From: Paludibacter propionicigenes WB4
GTDB taxonomy: Bacteria > Bacteroidota > Bacteroidia > Bacteroidales > Paludibacteraceae
NCBI RefSeq assembly: GCF_000183135.1
Contig: NC_014734.1
Coordinates: 2,356,001 to 2,420,000 of the forward strand
Direction of reading: 5' to 3'
DNA: 64,000 bases
Below are positions 36,507 through 44,572 of this stretch, piece by piece. Each line of letters opens with the position of its first letter. Within the stretch, counting starts at the first letter, position 1. Position numbers and translations under genes: made by a program. The notes beneath the pieces are model-generated. The model did no database searches. It had not been told where the DNA came from and saw only the letters and a program-made list of their open reading frames with translations.

Positions 36507-37474
36507 GTCATATTTCTTCCCTCCCCGTAACAAGGGGAAGGAGGGACGTGTTTCCTCCGGCAATCTATCGGCTAGTCCTGAAATAGGTTTACAAAAAAGT
36601 AAACACAATTCAGGATTATGAGTCCTACATTCTTGTACGAACCTACTGCCCGGGTTACTACAAAATCGTTTTTTGGAATCGGACCGGACAGCTTTACTGA
36701 TGGACTTTCATTAGCTTATCTGGCAAGTCGTGCTAGCAGGGTGAATACATCCACTTGTATCTATGTGCTGCACTATCCCTATACCGCCGATGACTTTTGG
36801 TGGAACGATTGCAGTGGAGAAAGTTCGTCGACGCTTCGTGCCAATTTCAACTCGGGCTGAAGAGTGCCCGAGTTTCGGCTATGTTTAGCGGACACGCGCA
36901 CCAGTCCGCAAATCGCTTCACAGGCTTTATAACCGACTAAACCACCGGATATGCAGGTAACGGGCGGTCCAGCTTGCTTTCGTAAAAGGTTTGATGATGA
37001 AAGCAAGAGGTTTACTCACCAAAGTAATTGGTTTGCTGATAGAGTCAGACGGTCTAGTGCCCGAAGTAGTCGCCTTAGTGATGGAAGTAACCGTCTTGTT
37101 GACAGAACAAGCCGGCTCAATGACCAATGAAGTAATAGGTTTAATTGCTGATGTTCGCTTTATAACTATCAGTTTGAGGGTTTATAAGCATCAGGCACAT
37201 TCTTTAAAATTTTGCTTTTGTATGATAAATAAACCTGATTTTCATATAAATAGAATAATGATTTCACTTATACTGACAATTAATTCTAAATAAATACAAT
37301 AGATCGGTGCCCTGCATCTTTGATTATATGTATCTGAAAATACTCTACAAAAAATAAGGAATATCGTCTAAAAGATAACGACAAGTGCATAAAATTAACT
37401 ATTAAAAACAGGATGAGCAAAAGTACTTAAAAACGTTTCGGCGAACCAGTAAATCCACTTTAAAATTCAAAAAT
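36507..37474. other. 970-bp gap after the surface module
   Basis: No gene I can support. Bases 36511-36555 hold an imperfect GC-rich hairpin (CCCTCCCC...GGGGAAGGAGGG) that may terminate the surface operon. An 80-codon open frame at 36618-36860 and its surroundings are GC-richer than the flanks but match nothing I know. The 21-base degenerate repeats at 36979-37146 follow. The last 300 bp are AT-rich. Confidence 0.5.
36979..37146 (+). repeat. Degenerate 21-bp tandem repeats (heptad-encoding)
   Basis: About eight units of 21 bases, for example GAAGTAGTCGCCTTAGTGATG (37063-37083) followed by GAAGTAACCGTCTTGTTGACA (37084-37104), keep the frame open on both strands. On the plus strand (ATG 36994, end 37293) they encode seven-residue units such as PEVVALV and MEVTVLL, an amphipathic pattern. 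Whether any of it is translated is unclear; the downstream tail after 37150 is AT-rich and looks non-coding. Confidence 0.5.
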
Positions 37475-37846
37475 ATGGAATACTCATATAGCGTAAATGA
37501 TATCAGTCAAACCATTATTGTGGTTATTGTTGGAGAAGTAACTGCTGCTAATTTTGAAAAACTGGATATCGAAATTTGCTTGCTGGCATTGAATCTTCAT
37601 TATAAAATAATTTTTGATTTCTCGCAAACAACTATAACCATAAGCATGGGTGAAGCATATTTCTGGTTTGCAAATCATTTAGATAAAATTAATCTGTTGT
37701 TTAGAAGAATTCCTACGGCGCATATTGCAAATGACAAAAATGAAAACTTTTTCCATTTTGTAGAAACTACATGGAATAATCATGGAATAATAACGAAAAT
37801 GTTTAAAGACTTAGAAGCAGCATCAAATTGGGTGGAAAGATTCTGA
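37475..37846 (+). CDS. Small hypothetical protein, STAS/SpoIIAA-like shape
   Basis: 123 aa with a good ATG and no signal peptide. An early beta strand pair (TIIVVIVGEVTAANFEKL), then YKIIFDFSQTTI, an amphipathic helix (GEAYFWFANHL), another strand (IPTAHIAND) and a final helix with FKDLEAASNWVERF give the alternating pattern of STAS/SpoIIAA-like proteins that bind partners or lipids. This fold call rests on the secondary-structure pattern and is weak. It stands alone between the surface module and the integrase pair, on the plus strand. Confidence 0.55.
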   Translation: MEYSYSVNDISQTIIVVIVGEVTAANFEKLDIEICLLALNLHYKIIFDFSQTTITISMGEAYFWFANHLDKINLLFRRIPTAHIANDKNENFFHFVETTWNNHGIITKMFKDLEAASNWVERF

Positions 37847-38027
37847 ATTTGAATAAGCGTTGATGTCTAAATAATTATTTTAAACATTGATGATAAATGT
37901 AGTTTTTAAGAGAGACAGTATGATATATTCAATTATTATAATAACAGACGATAAAGTATTTCCTAATTATTTCACTGGTTTATTTAATTGGAGAGTGAAG
38001 TCTGCAAATATTATTATTTAGCCTTTT

Positions 38028-38068
38028 ATATTCCTATTCCGTAAGGGAATAGTACAGAATAGGAATAT
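38028..38068. repeat. Nested inverted repeat downstream of the integrase operon
   Basis: The 12-base arms ATATTCCTATTC (38028-38039) and GAATAGGAATAT (38057-38068) are exactly complementary. Inside, TATTCC (38035-38040) can instead pair with GGAATA (38046-38051). It lies 11 bp past the stop of the 310-aa gene and is partly preserved in the truncated copy near 19550-19600. It could be a transcript end or a protein-binding site; no T-run follows on the minus strand. Confidence 0.6.
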
Positions 38069-38078
38069 GGTATTTAAC

Positions 38079-39011
38079 TTATTTTAATTCAAGTTCTTTA
38101 TTCCACTTTTGAAATACGCTATCAAATTGGTTTAACAGTTTGGGTTTCGTTGCTGATTTTTCGGCATTCGTAAGCGTTCTAAGTGAAGCAAATCTTTCAG
38201 TATTATGCATTCTCTTATCATCATACACTTCAACTCCAAATTTTTCATTAAAACATTTCAGAGCTGTGGCTGTATTATATTCACTTAAAACATTGTTTCG
38301 TTTTAGATAAAAATACAATTTTGACGTTTCGTTTTTTTCTATTTTACCAATCTCCCATTCTCTCCAACAATTATCTGTTTTAGTTAGTCCAATCGTTTGT
38401 AATTTTTCTAATAATAAATCAACATTCTCTGAATACGGACTTATAAATAGTTCTGAAAAGGATAACGGCTGTTTAGTTTTGATTGTAGTTATATCAATTA
38501 TTTCTGGTTGATTTATCTTTATTTGTTTAGTTCTATCCATGTCTATTAATAATTCTAATTGCACATTCATATGTTTTATCAGTATTCTAACATCATTTGA
38601 CATATTGCTTTTAACAATACTTCTTGAATAATCACGTTTGCAATCAATTAGTGTGTTTGCATTTATAGTATTATAAATCCCATCTTCTGCCATTTCAAAT
38701 ATCATTCTTCTATTTTCGGTTACTATTTCAATTAAATATAATAGTGCATTATTTAATTCGAATAAGTCTGACTTAAGTATTAAGTTGTTTTTATTAGGAA
38801 GAAGTTTAAATAGACCAATAAAATTATGAAATAAATCAATAATATATTGATTATTCTCAGGTAAAAAACGCTTAGCTACAATTATTTCTAAAAAATCATA
38901 CGTTTTTATTACTATTTCATTTACAAGTAGCTCTACTGAATTATATTCTTCATTTGTAATTTGTTTTGTGGCGAGGTTGCTGTCTAATGAAATTATCTCA
39001 ACTTTTTTCAT
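38079..39011 (-). CDS. Integrase-associated hypothetical protein
   Basis: 310 aa, no family I can name. It is mostly helical with N-terminal long helices (about 20-160), a C-terminal domain with FSELFISPYSENVDLLLEKL and a WREWEIGKIEKNE segment near 230-245, and a basic tail. It starts 7 bp after the integrase stop on the same strand, so the two are co-transcribed. Its position beside the integrase, and the RteC-like helical look, suggest a regulator or accessory of element excision. A truncated second copy of its 3' end lies at 19541-19722, showing it belongs to the element backbone. Confidence 0.7.
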   Translation of the reverse strand: MKKVEIISLDSNLATKQITNEEYNSVELLVNEIVIKTYDFLEIIVAKRFLPENNQYIIDLFHNFIGLFKLLPNKNNLILKSDLFELNNALLYLIEIVTENRRMIFEMAEDGIYNTINANTLIDCKRDYSRSIVKSNMSNDVRILIKHMNVQLELLIDMDRTKQIKINQPEIIDITTIKTKQPLSFSELFISPYSENVDLLLEKLQTIGLTKTDNCWREWEIGKIEKNETSKLYFYLKRNNVLSEYNTATALKCFNEKFGVEVYDDKRMHNTERFASLRTLTNAEKSATKPKLLNQFDSVFQKWNKELELK

Positions 39012-39018
39012 AATTCAT

Positions 39019-40395
39019 CTATTTAGCGATTAGCATAGGATTAAAAAACTTGTGTGATTGCATTTTTAAAGCGTTATCCTTTGCACTCATTTTGATGTAT
39101 CTCATAAAAGCTGATTCTGTCTTGTGTCCGGTAATTTTCATTATTGAAATACTTGGCATATCCATTAAGAAAGCGTTTGTTGCAAATGAACGGCGAGCAG
39201 TGTGGCTCGTTACGAGGTTATATTTTTCGGTGGTTTCAGAGACTTTAAAACCACCCTTTGTTGATTCCATAGTAATGGGTTCTTTTATTCCCGCTAATTT
39301 CGCAACTTCTTTCAAAAACTCATTGAATTTCTGATTTGTTGGGAGTTTTGGGAGTTTATAATCATACTTTCTGAAAATTTCTCTTACAATTGGGTGGATC
39401 GGGACAACTACTTTCTGATTCGTTTTTTGAGTAGTAATGTTTATTGTATTGTCAGATGTTATATTCTCTTTTTTGAGCTGTGCGAGGTCGGAAAATCTTA
39501 ACCCTGTATAGCTACCAATAAGGAATAAATCTCTCACACGTTCCAGATAAAGGGGCAAACCTGACTTATTGTATATCGATGTCAATTCAGACTCATTCAG
39601 ATAGATAGAAAATGATTCCTCATTTGGTTTTTTGAATGATTTCTTTTTGTAGTCGGTCGGTACACTTATTCCTCTGTCATTTGCAGCACTCAAAAAGGTT
39701 TTCAATATCTTTATTCGTGTGCCAATGGTGTTTACTGATAGTCCTGAAACCGTTTTAGATTTTCCGGCTTTAGTCTTTATAGTTTTAGGTTTTGTCAGGT
39801 AGTCGACAAAAGAGTTATAAAAATCAATATCGAGTCGGTCGAATGTCAAAGTAGTTTTTTTGTCATTTTGATATTCTAACAAATTATTTTTTAGTGTTTT
39901 ATAGCTCTTAATCGTGTTTTCTTTCCGGGTTGCGGTCTTAATAAAGAAGTCGATAAACGGAAATAGTTCTTTAGGGGTTTCGCCCTGTTCAGTGGTTACT
40001 TTGGTAGGTTTGTATATCTTATCTAATTCAGTACGGAGTTTATCGTGAGATGGTACATTTCCATTCTCTGAAAGGGTTCTTATTAATTCCTTTGCAGTAC
40101 GTTCAAAGGTCTCAATTTCTGAATTAATAGCTTCGTAATTCTTTCGTGCCGATTCTTTGACCGCTTGAATACTAATATCAAACGTTTCAGGGTTCGCCCA
40201 CTTGTTAGATTCCTTTGCCCGGTTTAGTTCCTTATTCCATAAATCCGGGAACATTGCAATATCTGTATAGTATTTCAGGGGCAAATACTTCTTTGCTCCA
40301 TTGTCAATTCTATATAGTCCGTAGTTGATTAAACAAAAAAGATTTGTTTCATTTTTTGTCTTTGGGTTGGCAAGGTAAAAGCTAATCTTTGCCAT
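39019..40395 (-). CDS. Tyrosine recombinase / integrase of the island
   Basis: 458 aa, usual size for Bacteroidota site-specific integrases. There is an N-terminal arm-binding domain (1-100), a core-binding SAM-like domain (about 140-250) and a catalytic domain with R300 (SYTGLRFSDL), H398 and R401 (HTARRSF), H424 (ITGHKT) and the nucleophile Y433 (AFMRYIK). All catalytic residues are present. The gene starts about 210 bp inside attR and reads inward. It should recombine the 16-bp core at tRNA-Arg with the element copy, giving insertion or excision of the whole 36.4-kb region. Confidence 0.97.
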   Translation of the reverse strand: MAKISFYLANPKTKNETNLFCLINYGLYRIDNGAKKYLPLKYYTDIAMFPDLWNKELNRAKESNKWANPETFDISIQAVKESARKNYEAINSEIETFERTAKELIRTLSENGNVPSHDKLRTELDKIYKPTKVTTEQGETPKELFPFIDFFIKTATRKENTIKSYKTLKNNLLEYQNDKKTTLTFDRLDIDFYNSFVDYLTKPKTIKTKAGKSKTVSGLSVNTIGTRIKILKTFLSAANDRGISVPTDYKKKSFKKPNEESFSIYLNESELTSIYNKSGLPLYLERVRDLFLIGSYTGLRFSDLAQLKKENITSDNTINITTQKTNQKVVVPIHPIVREIFRKYDYKLPKLPTNQKFNEFLKEVAKLAGIKEPITMESTKGGFKVSETTEKYNLVTSHTARRSFATNAFLMDMPSISIMKITGHKTESAFMRYIKMSAKDNALKMQSHKFFNPMLIAK

Positions 40396-40425
40396 TATAG
40401 TATGTACAATTGGTTAAACACACTA

Positions 40426-40472
40426 CAAAGATATAAAATTCTTACCAGACATCAGAGACTGGTAAGAATTTT
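40426..40472 (-). promoter_or_regulatory. Integrase promoter overlapped by an inverted repeat
   Basis: On the minus strand TATCTTTG (40433-40426) is a perfect -7 box 31 bp before the ATG. Directly upstream, the 14-base arms 40435-40448 and 40459-40472 (AAAATTCTTACCAG and its complement) cover the spacer and the -33 position. An operator for repression of int, or a binding site of the integrase itself, would fit. Confidence 0.55.
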
Positions 40473-40483
40473 GGTAAGAATAG
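40460..40483 (+). repeat. Arm-type integrase site candidate, right end
   Basis: It has GGTAAGAAT twice (40461 and 40473) and matches the left-end copy at 4259-4282 at 20 of 24 positions. It overlaps the right arm of the inverted repeat in front of int. Confidence 0.55.
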
Positions 40484-40607
40484 TTTCTTTTCTGTCTTTA
40501 TTCTACTTCTTCTATCTTATTTGAAAATCCCTGTAAAACATAAGATTTTAGTTACCTGTAAAGAGTTTAAGAGCAAAAACAGATAAATTAGAATAAGTGT
40601 TTTGATG

Positions 40608-40623
40608 TCCCGGCGGGACTACT
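40608..40623. repeat. attR: 16-bp direct repeat of the tRNA-Arg 3' end
   Basis: Identical to 4196-4211. Its last two bases are also the final bases of the lolD stop codon (CTA on the plus strand at 40622-40624), so before integration the tRNA and lolD were convergent neighbours about 12 bp apart. Confidence 0.9.
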
Positions 40624-41284
40624 AAATGGCTGTCAACAGAACAAGTCCATCCTTCATCTCAATCACTCTGTCGGAAAGAGCAGCCAGATCCTTATCGTGT
40701 GTTACAATCACCACCGTCAGACCAAATTTATCTCGCAGTTCAAACAAGAGTTTATGCAATTCATCTTTGTTTTTGGAGTCTAAACTTCCAGACGGTTCAT
40801 CAGCCAGAATCAACGACGGATCATTTATCAACGCACGAGCTACGGCTACACGCTGCTTTTCACCTCCCGAAAGTTCTGATGGTTTGTGCTCCATACGGTC
40901 AGCTAGCTGCAGATAAGCCAATAATTCCTTGGCCTTTTGAGCCGTTTTTTTATTATCCTTTCGGGCAATAAGAGCAGGAATCATTACATTTTCCAACGCT
41001 GTAAACTCAGGTAACAACTGATGAAACTGGAAAATAAAACCAATATGGCGATTTCTGAATGCTGCCAACTCCTTTTCATTTAGTTTGCTAAAATCAACAC
41101 CATTTACAAGCACTTCGCCTGCATTGGGCTTATCGAGTGTTCCCAGAATCTGAAGTAATGTTGTTTTTCCTGCACCACTGGGTCCTACAATAGAAACTAT
41201 TTCACCTTTAGCCACTGTTAAGTCAACCCCTTTAAGCACTTCCAGTTCACCAAAGCTCTTGTGTATATTTACTGCTTTTATCAT
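40622..41284 (-). CDS. lolD: Lipoprotein-releasing ABC transporter ATPase LolD-like
   Basis: 220 aa. It has Walker A GPSGAGKT (about 34-41), the Q-loop [16 protein letters not shown], signature [15 protein letters not shown], Walker [13 protein letters not shown] and the H-loop VTHD. The Q-loop wording and length are typical of LolD/MacB-type ATPases. LolD powers release of lipoproteins from the inner membrane with LolC/E, which are not adjacent here. It is the first host gene to the right of the island; its stop codon overlaps attR, but the core repeat preserves the reading frame end whether the island is present or not. Confidence 0.85.
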   Translation of the reverse strand: MIKAVNIHKSFGELEVLKGVDLTVAKGEIVSIVGPSGAGKTTLLQILGTLDKPNAGEVLVNGVDFSKLNEKELAAFRNRHIGFIFQFHQLLPEFTALENVMIPALIARKDNKKTAQKAKELLAYLQLADRMEHKPSELSGGEKQRVAVARALINDPSLILADEPSGSLDSKNKDELHKLLFELRDKFGLTVVIVTHDKDLAALSDRVIEMKDGLVLLTAI

Positions 41285-41466
41285 AAATTAGTTACGAGTT
41301 GCGAGATACAAATTACGAGGACAAAGTCCGGTAGAGTGTAACCCAAAATCCAATGTTATAATTTTATGCAAAGTTATTCGTTTCAGACAATAAACCGTTA
41401 TTTTTTGGATGGAAAAAATGTACCTTTGTACTAATAACAATTACAATCCTTTTTCATAAGTAAAAA

Positions 41467-42177
41467 ATGCTTTCAGACCCAACGTTAGGAACTATCGAAT
41501 TTATCCGCAACGAGCGATCGAAACACATTCGTGTTCGTATATTAAATTCAGGGCTGAAGGTAACTCTGCCGCCTCGTGCATCCGAAGATGATGCAATGAA
41601 ATTTATTAATTCTATTCGTACCAAACTAATTCACAAACAGGCGAAACTTGAAAAAGGTCTTCAAACGAGGAATATTCTGATAGATGAAAACTCCAAACTT
41701 CAAACCCTGACTTTTATGGTTGAAGCTAAAGCTGTAGACAGAAAAAACATCTATTTTGCATTAAAAAGTAGTACTTTAAGCATTGAGTTTCCGGTGGGAA
41801 CAGATTGCGCAACGTTGGAAAACCAACAATATTTCTGGAACGGAATAAGTTACTTTTTGCGCAAAGAAGCTAAAAGACTATTACCGGACCGGACAAAACA
41901 ACTTGCCTACAAATATGGTTTTACATTCACAGACGTCAAAATTCAGTCGAGTAAAACCCGTTGGGGGAGTTGTTCGCGGGCTAAGAGTATTAACCTTTCG
42001 CTTTACCTGATGCTGTTACCGGCATATTTGATAGATTATGTAATTCTTCATGAGTTATGCCACACGCGCGAAATGAATCACGGCGATAAGTTCTGGGCAT
42101 GGATGGATAAGGTCACTGATGGAAAAAGCAAAGAACTGAGAGCAGAACTAAAAAAATATCATATGCCGCAATCGTGA
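41467..42177 (+). CDS. YgjP-like metallopeptidase family protein
   Basis: 236 aa. It has the family blocks RNERSKHIRVRIL at the start, SSKTRWGSCS..KSINLSLYLMLLP and the zinc motif HELCH followed by H in MNHGDKFW (H-E-x2-H...H). This is the YgjP/UPF (DUF45) branch of SprT-like metalloproteases. The substrate is unknown; some relatives occur near restriction genes, but this one is outside the island. A TACCTTTG box at 41421-41428 is a possible -7 element. It is on the plus strand, diverging from lolD. Confidence 0.85.
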   Translation: MLSDPTLGTIEFIRNERSKHIRVRILNSGLKVTLPPRASEDDAMKFINSIRTKLIHKQAKLEKGLQTRNILIDENSKLQTLTFMVEAKAVDRKNIYFALKSSTLSIEFPVGTDCATLENQQYFWNGISYFLRKEAKRLLPDRTKQLAYKYGFTFTDVKIQSSKTRWGSCSRAKSINLSLYLMLLPAYLIDYVILHELCHTREMNHGDKFWAWMDKVTDGKSKELRAELKKYHMPQS

Positions 42178-42180
42178 CGT

Positions 42181-42385
42181 TAGCCCTTCGGGCGATATTA
42201 ACTCACGTCGTTCGTTGATAGTAGGCTCCGCCGTTATTTGCTCGCTGCGCTCGCGTTATTCACTCACCATCTTGTGAGTTGATATTTCAGTGCAAAAAAA
42301 TAACGCAAAAATATCGTGAGCGAAGCGAACAAGTATCTATCAATAACGCCGAAGGCTAATATCGTGAACGAAGTGAACCAATAAT
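42181..42385. repeat. Cluster of short direct and inverted repeats
   Basis: ATATCGTGAGCGAAGCGAAC (42311-42330) and ATATCGTGAACGAAGTGAAC (42359-42378) are near-identical direct copies. Inverted relatives (GTTCGTTGATAG, GCTCGCTGCGCTCGC, GCCCTTCGGGC) lie at 42181-42260. The unit can form several small hairpins. It fills the gap between the metallopeptidase and dgt genes and looks like a REP-type intergenic repeat. Confidence 0.6.
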
Positions 42386-42400
42386 TAACATGGAATAAAA

Positions 42401-43726
42401 ATGAACTGGAACCAACTTTTATCTACTAAGCGCTTCGGGCAGGAAGCCTATCATGCAAAGCGGGATGACGATCGCAGTGAATTTCAACGCGATTATGACC
42501 GTCTAATCTTCTCCGCTCCGTTTCGCAGGTTGCAAAATAAAACACAGGTTTTTCCATTGCCGGGAAGTGTATTTGTGCACAACCGACTAACGCATAGTCT
42601 GGAAGTGGCATGTGTGGGGCGGTCGTTGGGTGTAAGTGTGGCGCATAAACTGAAGCTGAAAAAGCATATAGAAAGCCCTTATTTGGAAGAAATTGGCTCC
42701 ATTGTTTCGGCTGCCTGTCTGGCACACGATTTGGGAAATCCTCCTTTCGGTCATTCAGGCGAAAAAGCTATTGCCACCTATTTTTCAGAAGGCAACTGTC
42801 AGCATCTAAAAGCAGAAATGACCGACGAAGAATGGAAAGACATTACCTGTTTTGAGGGAAATGCCAATACACTCCGGTTACTTACTCATAAGTTTAACGG
42901 CCGTCGTCCGGGAGGTTTTGTGTTGACTTACAGCACACTGGCATCTATCGTGAAGTACCCGTATGCTTCGATACATTCTGACGAGAAGAAACAAAAATTC
43001 GGATTCTTCGATTCGGAAAAAACAGATTTCGAGAAAATTGCTTCGGAGCTGGGAATTCCCCGTTCACCTCAGAACCCCAATCGTTATGTGCGTCATCCAC
43101 TGGTTTATCTGGTAGAAGCAGCCGATGATATTTGTTATCAGATTATGGACATTGAAGATGCTCATAAACTTCGTATCCTCACTTCCGATGAAACGAAAGA
43201 ATTGTTTCTAAACTTTTTTGATGATAGCCGAAAAGCACGCCGACAAGAAACCATGTTGATGGTGACCGACGTAAACGAACAAATTGCCTACCTGCGATCA
43301 TCGGTTATCGGACAATTGATCGAAGAATGTTCCACCGTGTTTGCCGAAAACGAAGAGGCCATACTGAATGGTAACTTTACTTCGCCACTTATAAAAAAGA
43401 TACCGGAACTTTCTGCTCAGGCCTACGAGACTTGTTCAAAAAAAGCTTTCGCAAAAATTTATCGATCGCAGGAAGTGTTGGATGTAGAATTGGCGGGTTA
43501 TAAAATTATCCTTACTTTATTGGAACATCTGGTGACAGCGGTTTTGAGCCCCGAGAAAGCTTACTCCGAACAGCTTTTGATGCGCATACCCGAACAGTAC
43601 GAAACCAACAGCCCGAGCGTTTATGGAAAAATTATGGCGGTGTTGGATTATATTTCCGGAATGACCGACGTATATGCGCTGGATTTGTACCGAAAAATTA
43701 CCGGAATGAATATCCCTACTTTATAG
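42401..43726 (+). CDS. dgt: Deoxyguanosinetriphosphate triphosphohydrolase
   Basis: 441 aa, close to other bacterial dGTPases. The HD-domain metal ligands are H in VHNRLTHSLEVACVGR and HD in CLAHDLGNPPFGHSGE, with FRRLQNKTQVFPLPG before them and the Asp in EAADDICYQIMDIEDA. It splits dGTP (and often other dNTPs) to the nucleoside and triphosphate, tuning the dNTP pool and limiting phage in some bacteria. It is followed directly by a terminator shared with the convergent nitroreductase. It is host DNA, not part of the island. Confidence 0.95.
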   Translation: MNWNQLLSTKRFGQEAYHAKRDDDRSEFQRDYDRLIFSAPFRRLQNKTQVFPLPGSVFVHNRLTHSLEVACVGRSLGVSVAHKLKLKKHIESPYLEEIGSIVSAACLAHDLGNPPFGHSGEKAIATYFSEGNCQHLKAEMTDEEWKDITCFEGNANTLRLLTHKFNGRRPGGFVLTYSTLASIVKYPYASIHSDEKKQKFGFFDSEKTDFEKIASELGIPRSPQNPNRYVRHPLVYLVEAADDICYQIMDIEDAHKLRILTSDETKELFLNFFDDSRKARRQETMLMVTDVNEQIAYLRSSVIGQLIEECSTVFAENEEAILNGNFTSPLIKKIPELSAQAYETCSKKAFAKIYRSQEVLDVELAGYKIILTLLEHLVTAVLSPEKAYSEQLLMRIPEQYETNSPSVYGKIMAVLDYISGMTDVYALDLYRKITGMNIPTL

Positions 43727-43730
43727 AGCA

Positions 43731-43767
43731 AAAAAAGTGACGAAGGAAATATCTTCGTCACTTTTTT
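43731..43767. terminator. Bidirectional intrinsic terminator
   Basis: The arms AAAAAAGTGACGAAG and CTTCGTCACTTTTTT are perfectly complementary around GAAATAT, so there is a T-run in both directions, between dgt (+) and the nitroreductase (-). Confidence 0.9.
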
Positions 43768-43786
43768 ATAAGTAATTGTTTACCTA

Positions 43787-44440
43787 TTAATATCCTACTG
43801 TTTGGGCCAGAATAAATTTGTAATTCGAGCCCAGATTCATGACTTTAAGCAATTCCGCATCCTTTGCACTGGCGCGCACCACGGTTCGTAGCCCTTCCGA
43901 AGCACAATACAAATACACATTTTGCCCGCAATATCCCGAATCCATTATTGCACTCTGAAAATTGTCATTTGCATTTCGGGCTTTAGCAATAAAAAGCAGA
44001 TTAAGCGGAGCAACTTCTACAAAATTCTGTGTTCCTGCCAGATTTCTGAAATCACCTTTTATTACTGGCTCCAACTGTTGTTTCAGCGGGTTGTACAAAT
44101 AAATGCCGTTAGCCAAAACTGCGTAAGTCTGCAATGGATAAAGTCCCATAGCCGAGGGAACAGTGCGTTTTCCTTTGGCACGATTTACACCGTTGGCCAC
44201 CCAAAGAATCTCTGAAAGATGCTTCAGTGAAAGATTCCGCGAATCGAACGAACGATCAGTTTTTCGCCGCGAAATAGCCTGCATAAGCGGCTTACCACCT
44301 AATGTGTCTGGAGCCTGTAACTTAATAGTATCAAAAGTTGTCAGTACCATAGGCACTTGTGCAGAATTAGTTTTAGTTGATGTTTGAGCAGTAGCAAAAA
44401 CAGCTAATAACAATGAGCAGGCAATAAGTAGGTTTTTCAT
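43787..44440 (-). CDS. Exported nitroreductase-family (SagB-type) protein
   Basis: I start it at the ATG at 44440 (217 aa) because that puts the signal peptide first (KNLLIACSLLLAVFATA/Q); the frame opens 11 codons earlier. The mature part shows the nitroreductase/SagB pattern: ISRRKTDRSFDSRNLSLKHLSEILWVANG, PSAMGLYPLQTYAV, and MDSGYCGQNVYLYCASEGL. Family members bind FMN and reduce or oxidise small molecules or peptides. An exported version is typical of Bacteroidales and of unknown substrate. The usual Arg/Ser FMN contacts near RRKTDRSF are kept. Confidence 0.85.
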   Translation of the reverse strand: MKNLLIACSLLLAVFATAQTSTKTNSAQVPMVLTTFDTIKLQAPDTLGGKPLMQAISRRKTDRSFDSRNLSLKHLSEILWVANGVNRAKGKRTVPSAMGLYPLQTYAVLANGIYLYNPLKQQLEPVIKGDFRNLAGTQNFVEVAPLNLLFIAKARNANDNFQSAIMDSGYCGQNVYLYCASEGLRTVVRASAKDAELLKVMNLGSNYKFILAQTVGY

Positions 44441-44572
44441 GAGTATATTTATGAATGATTTCTTAAACCACAAACTTACAACTTTTTCATGTATTTTTGC
44501 GTTCTATAGTGAACAAAAATATTTGTAAGTCTTTTCGAACCAAAACGCTTACCAGTAATAAGAAACAATAAA

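Larger units (their letters stand above)
4196..40623. mobile_element. Integrated genomic island in tRNA-Arg(CCT), about 36.4 kb
   Basis: It is bounded by a 16-bp perfect direct repeat of the tRNA 3' end, with a tyrosine integrase reading inward next to the right end and integrase-arm-like repeats just inside both ends. The contents are a type I restriction-modification operon with a PrrC-like gene and two further nuclease-like genes, RhuM, a Rep-like and an excisionase-like gene, a decayed IS982, a two-component set and a T9SS surface module. No relaxase, coupling protein or conjugation genes are visible. It is therefore an integrative island or a defective mobilizable element, not a self-transmissible ICE. 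An internal partial duplication (19541-19722 versus 38022-38205) suggests composite origin. Confidence 0.85.

Noticed and set aside
36108-36608. 166-codon minus-strand frame over the end of the PorE-like gene
   Set aside because: It is antisense to a clear OmpA domain and reads as low-sense sequence.
36618-36860. 80-codon open frame after the PorE-like gene
   Set aside because: There is no homologous pattern, no promoter and a similarly open opposite strand. I cannot support it as a gene, though a small unknown protein is not excluded.
36979-37146. CRISPR array
   Set aside because: The 21-bp units are contiguous and degenerate with no unique spacers, and no cas genes are present in the window.
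4196-40623. Self-transmissible integrative conjugative element
   Set aside because: No relaxase, coupling protein, VirB4-like ATPase or other transfer gene can be found; only integrase, excisionase-like and Rep-like genes are present.
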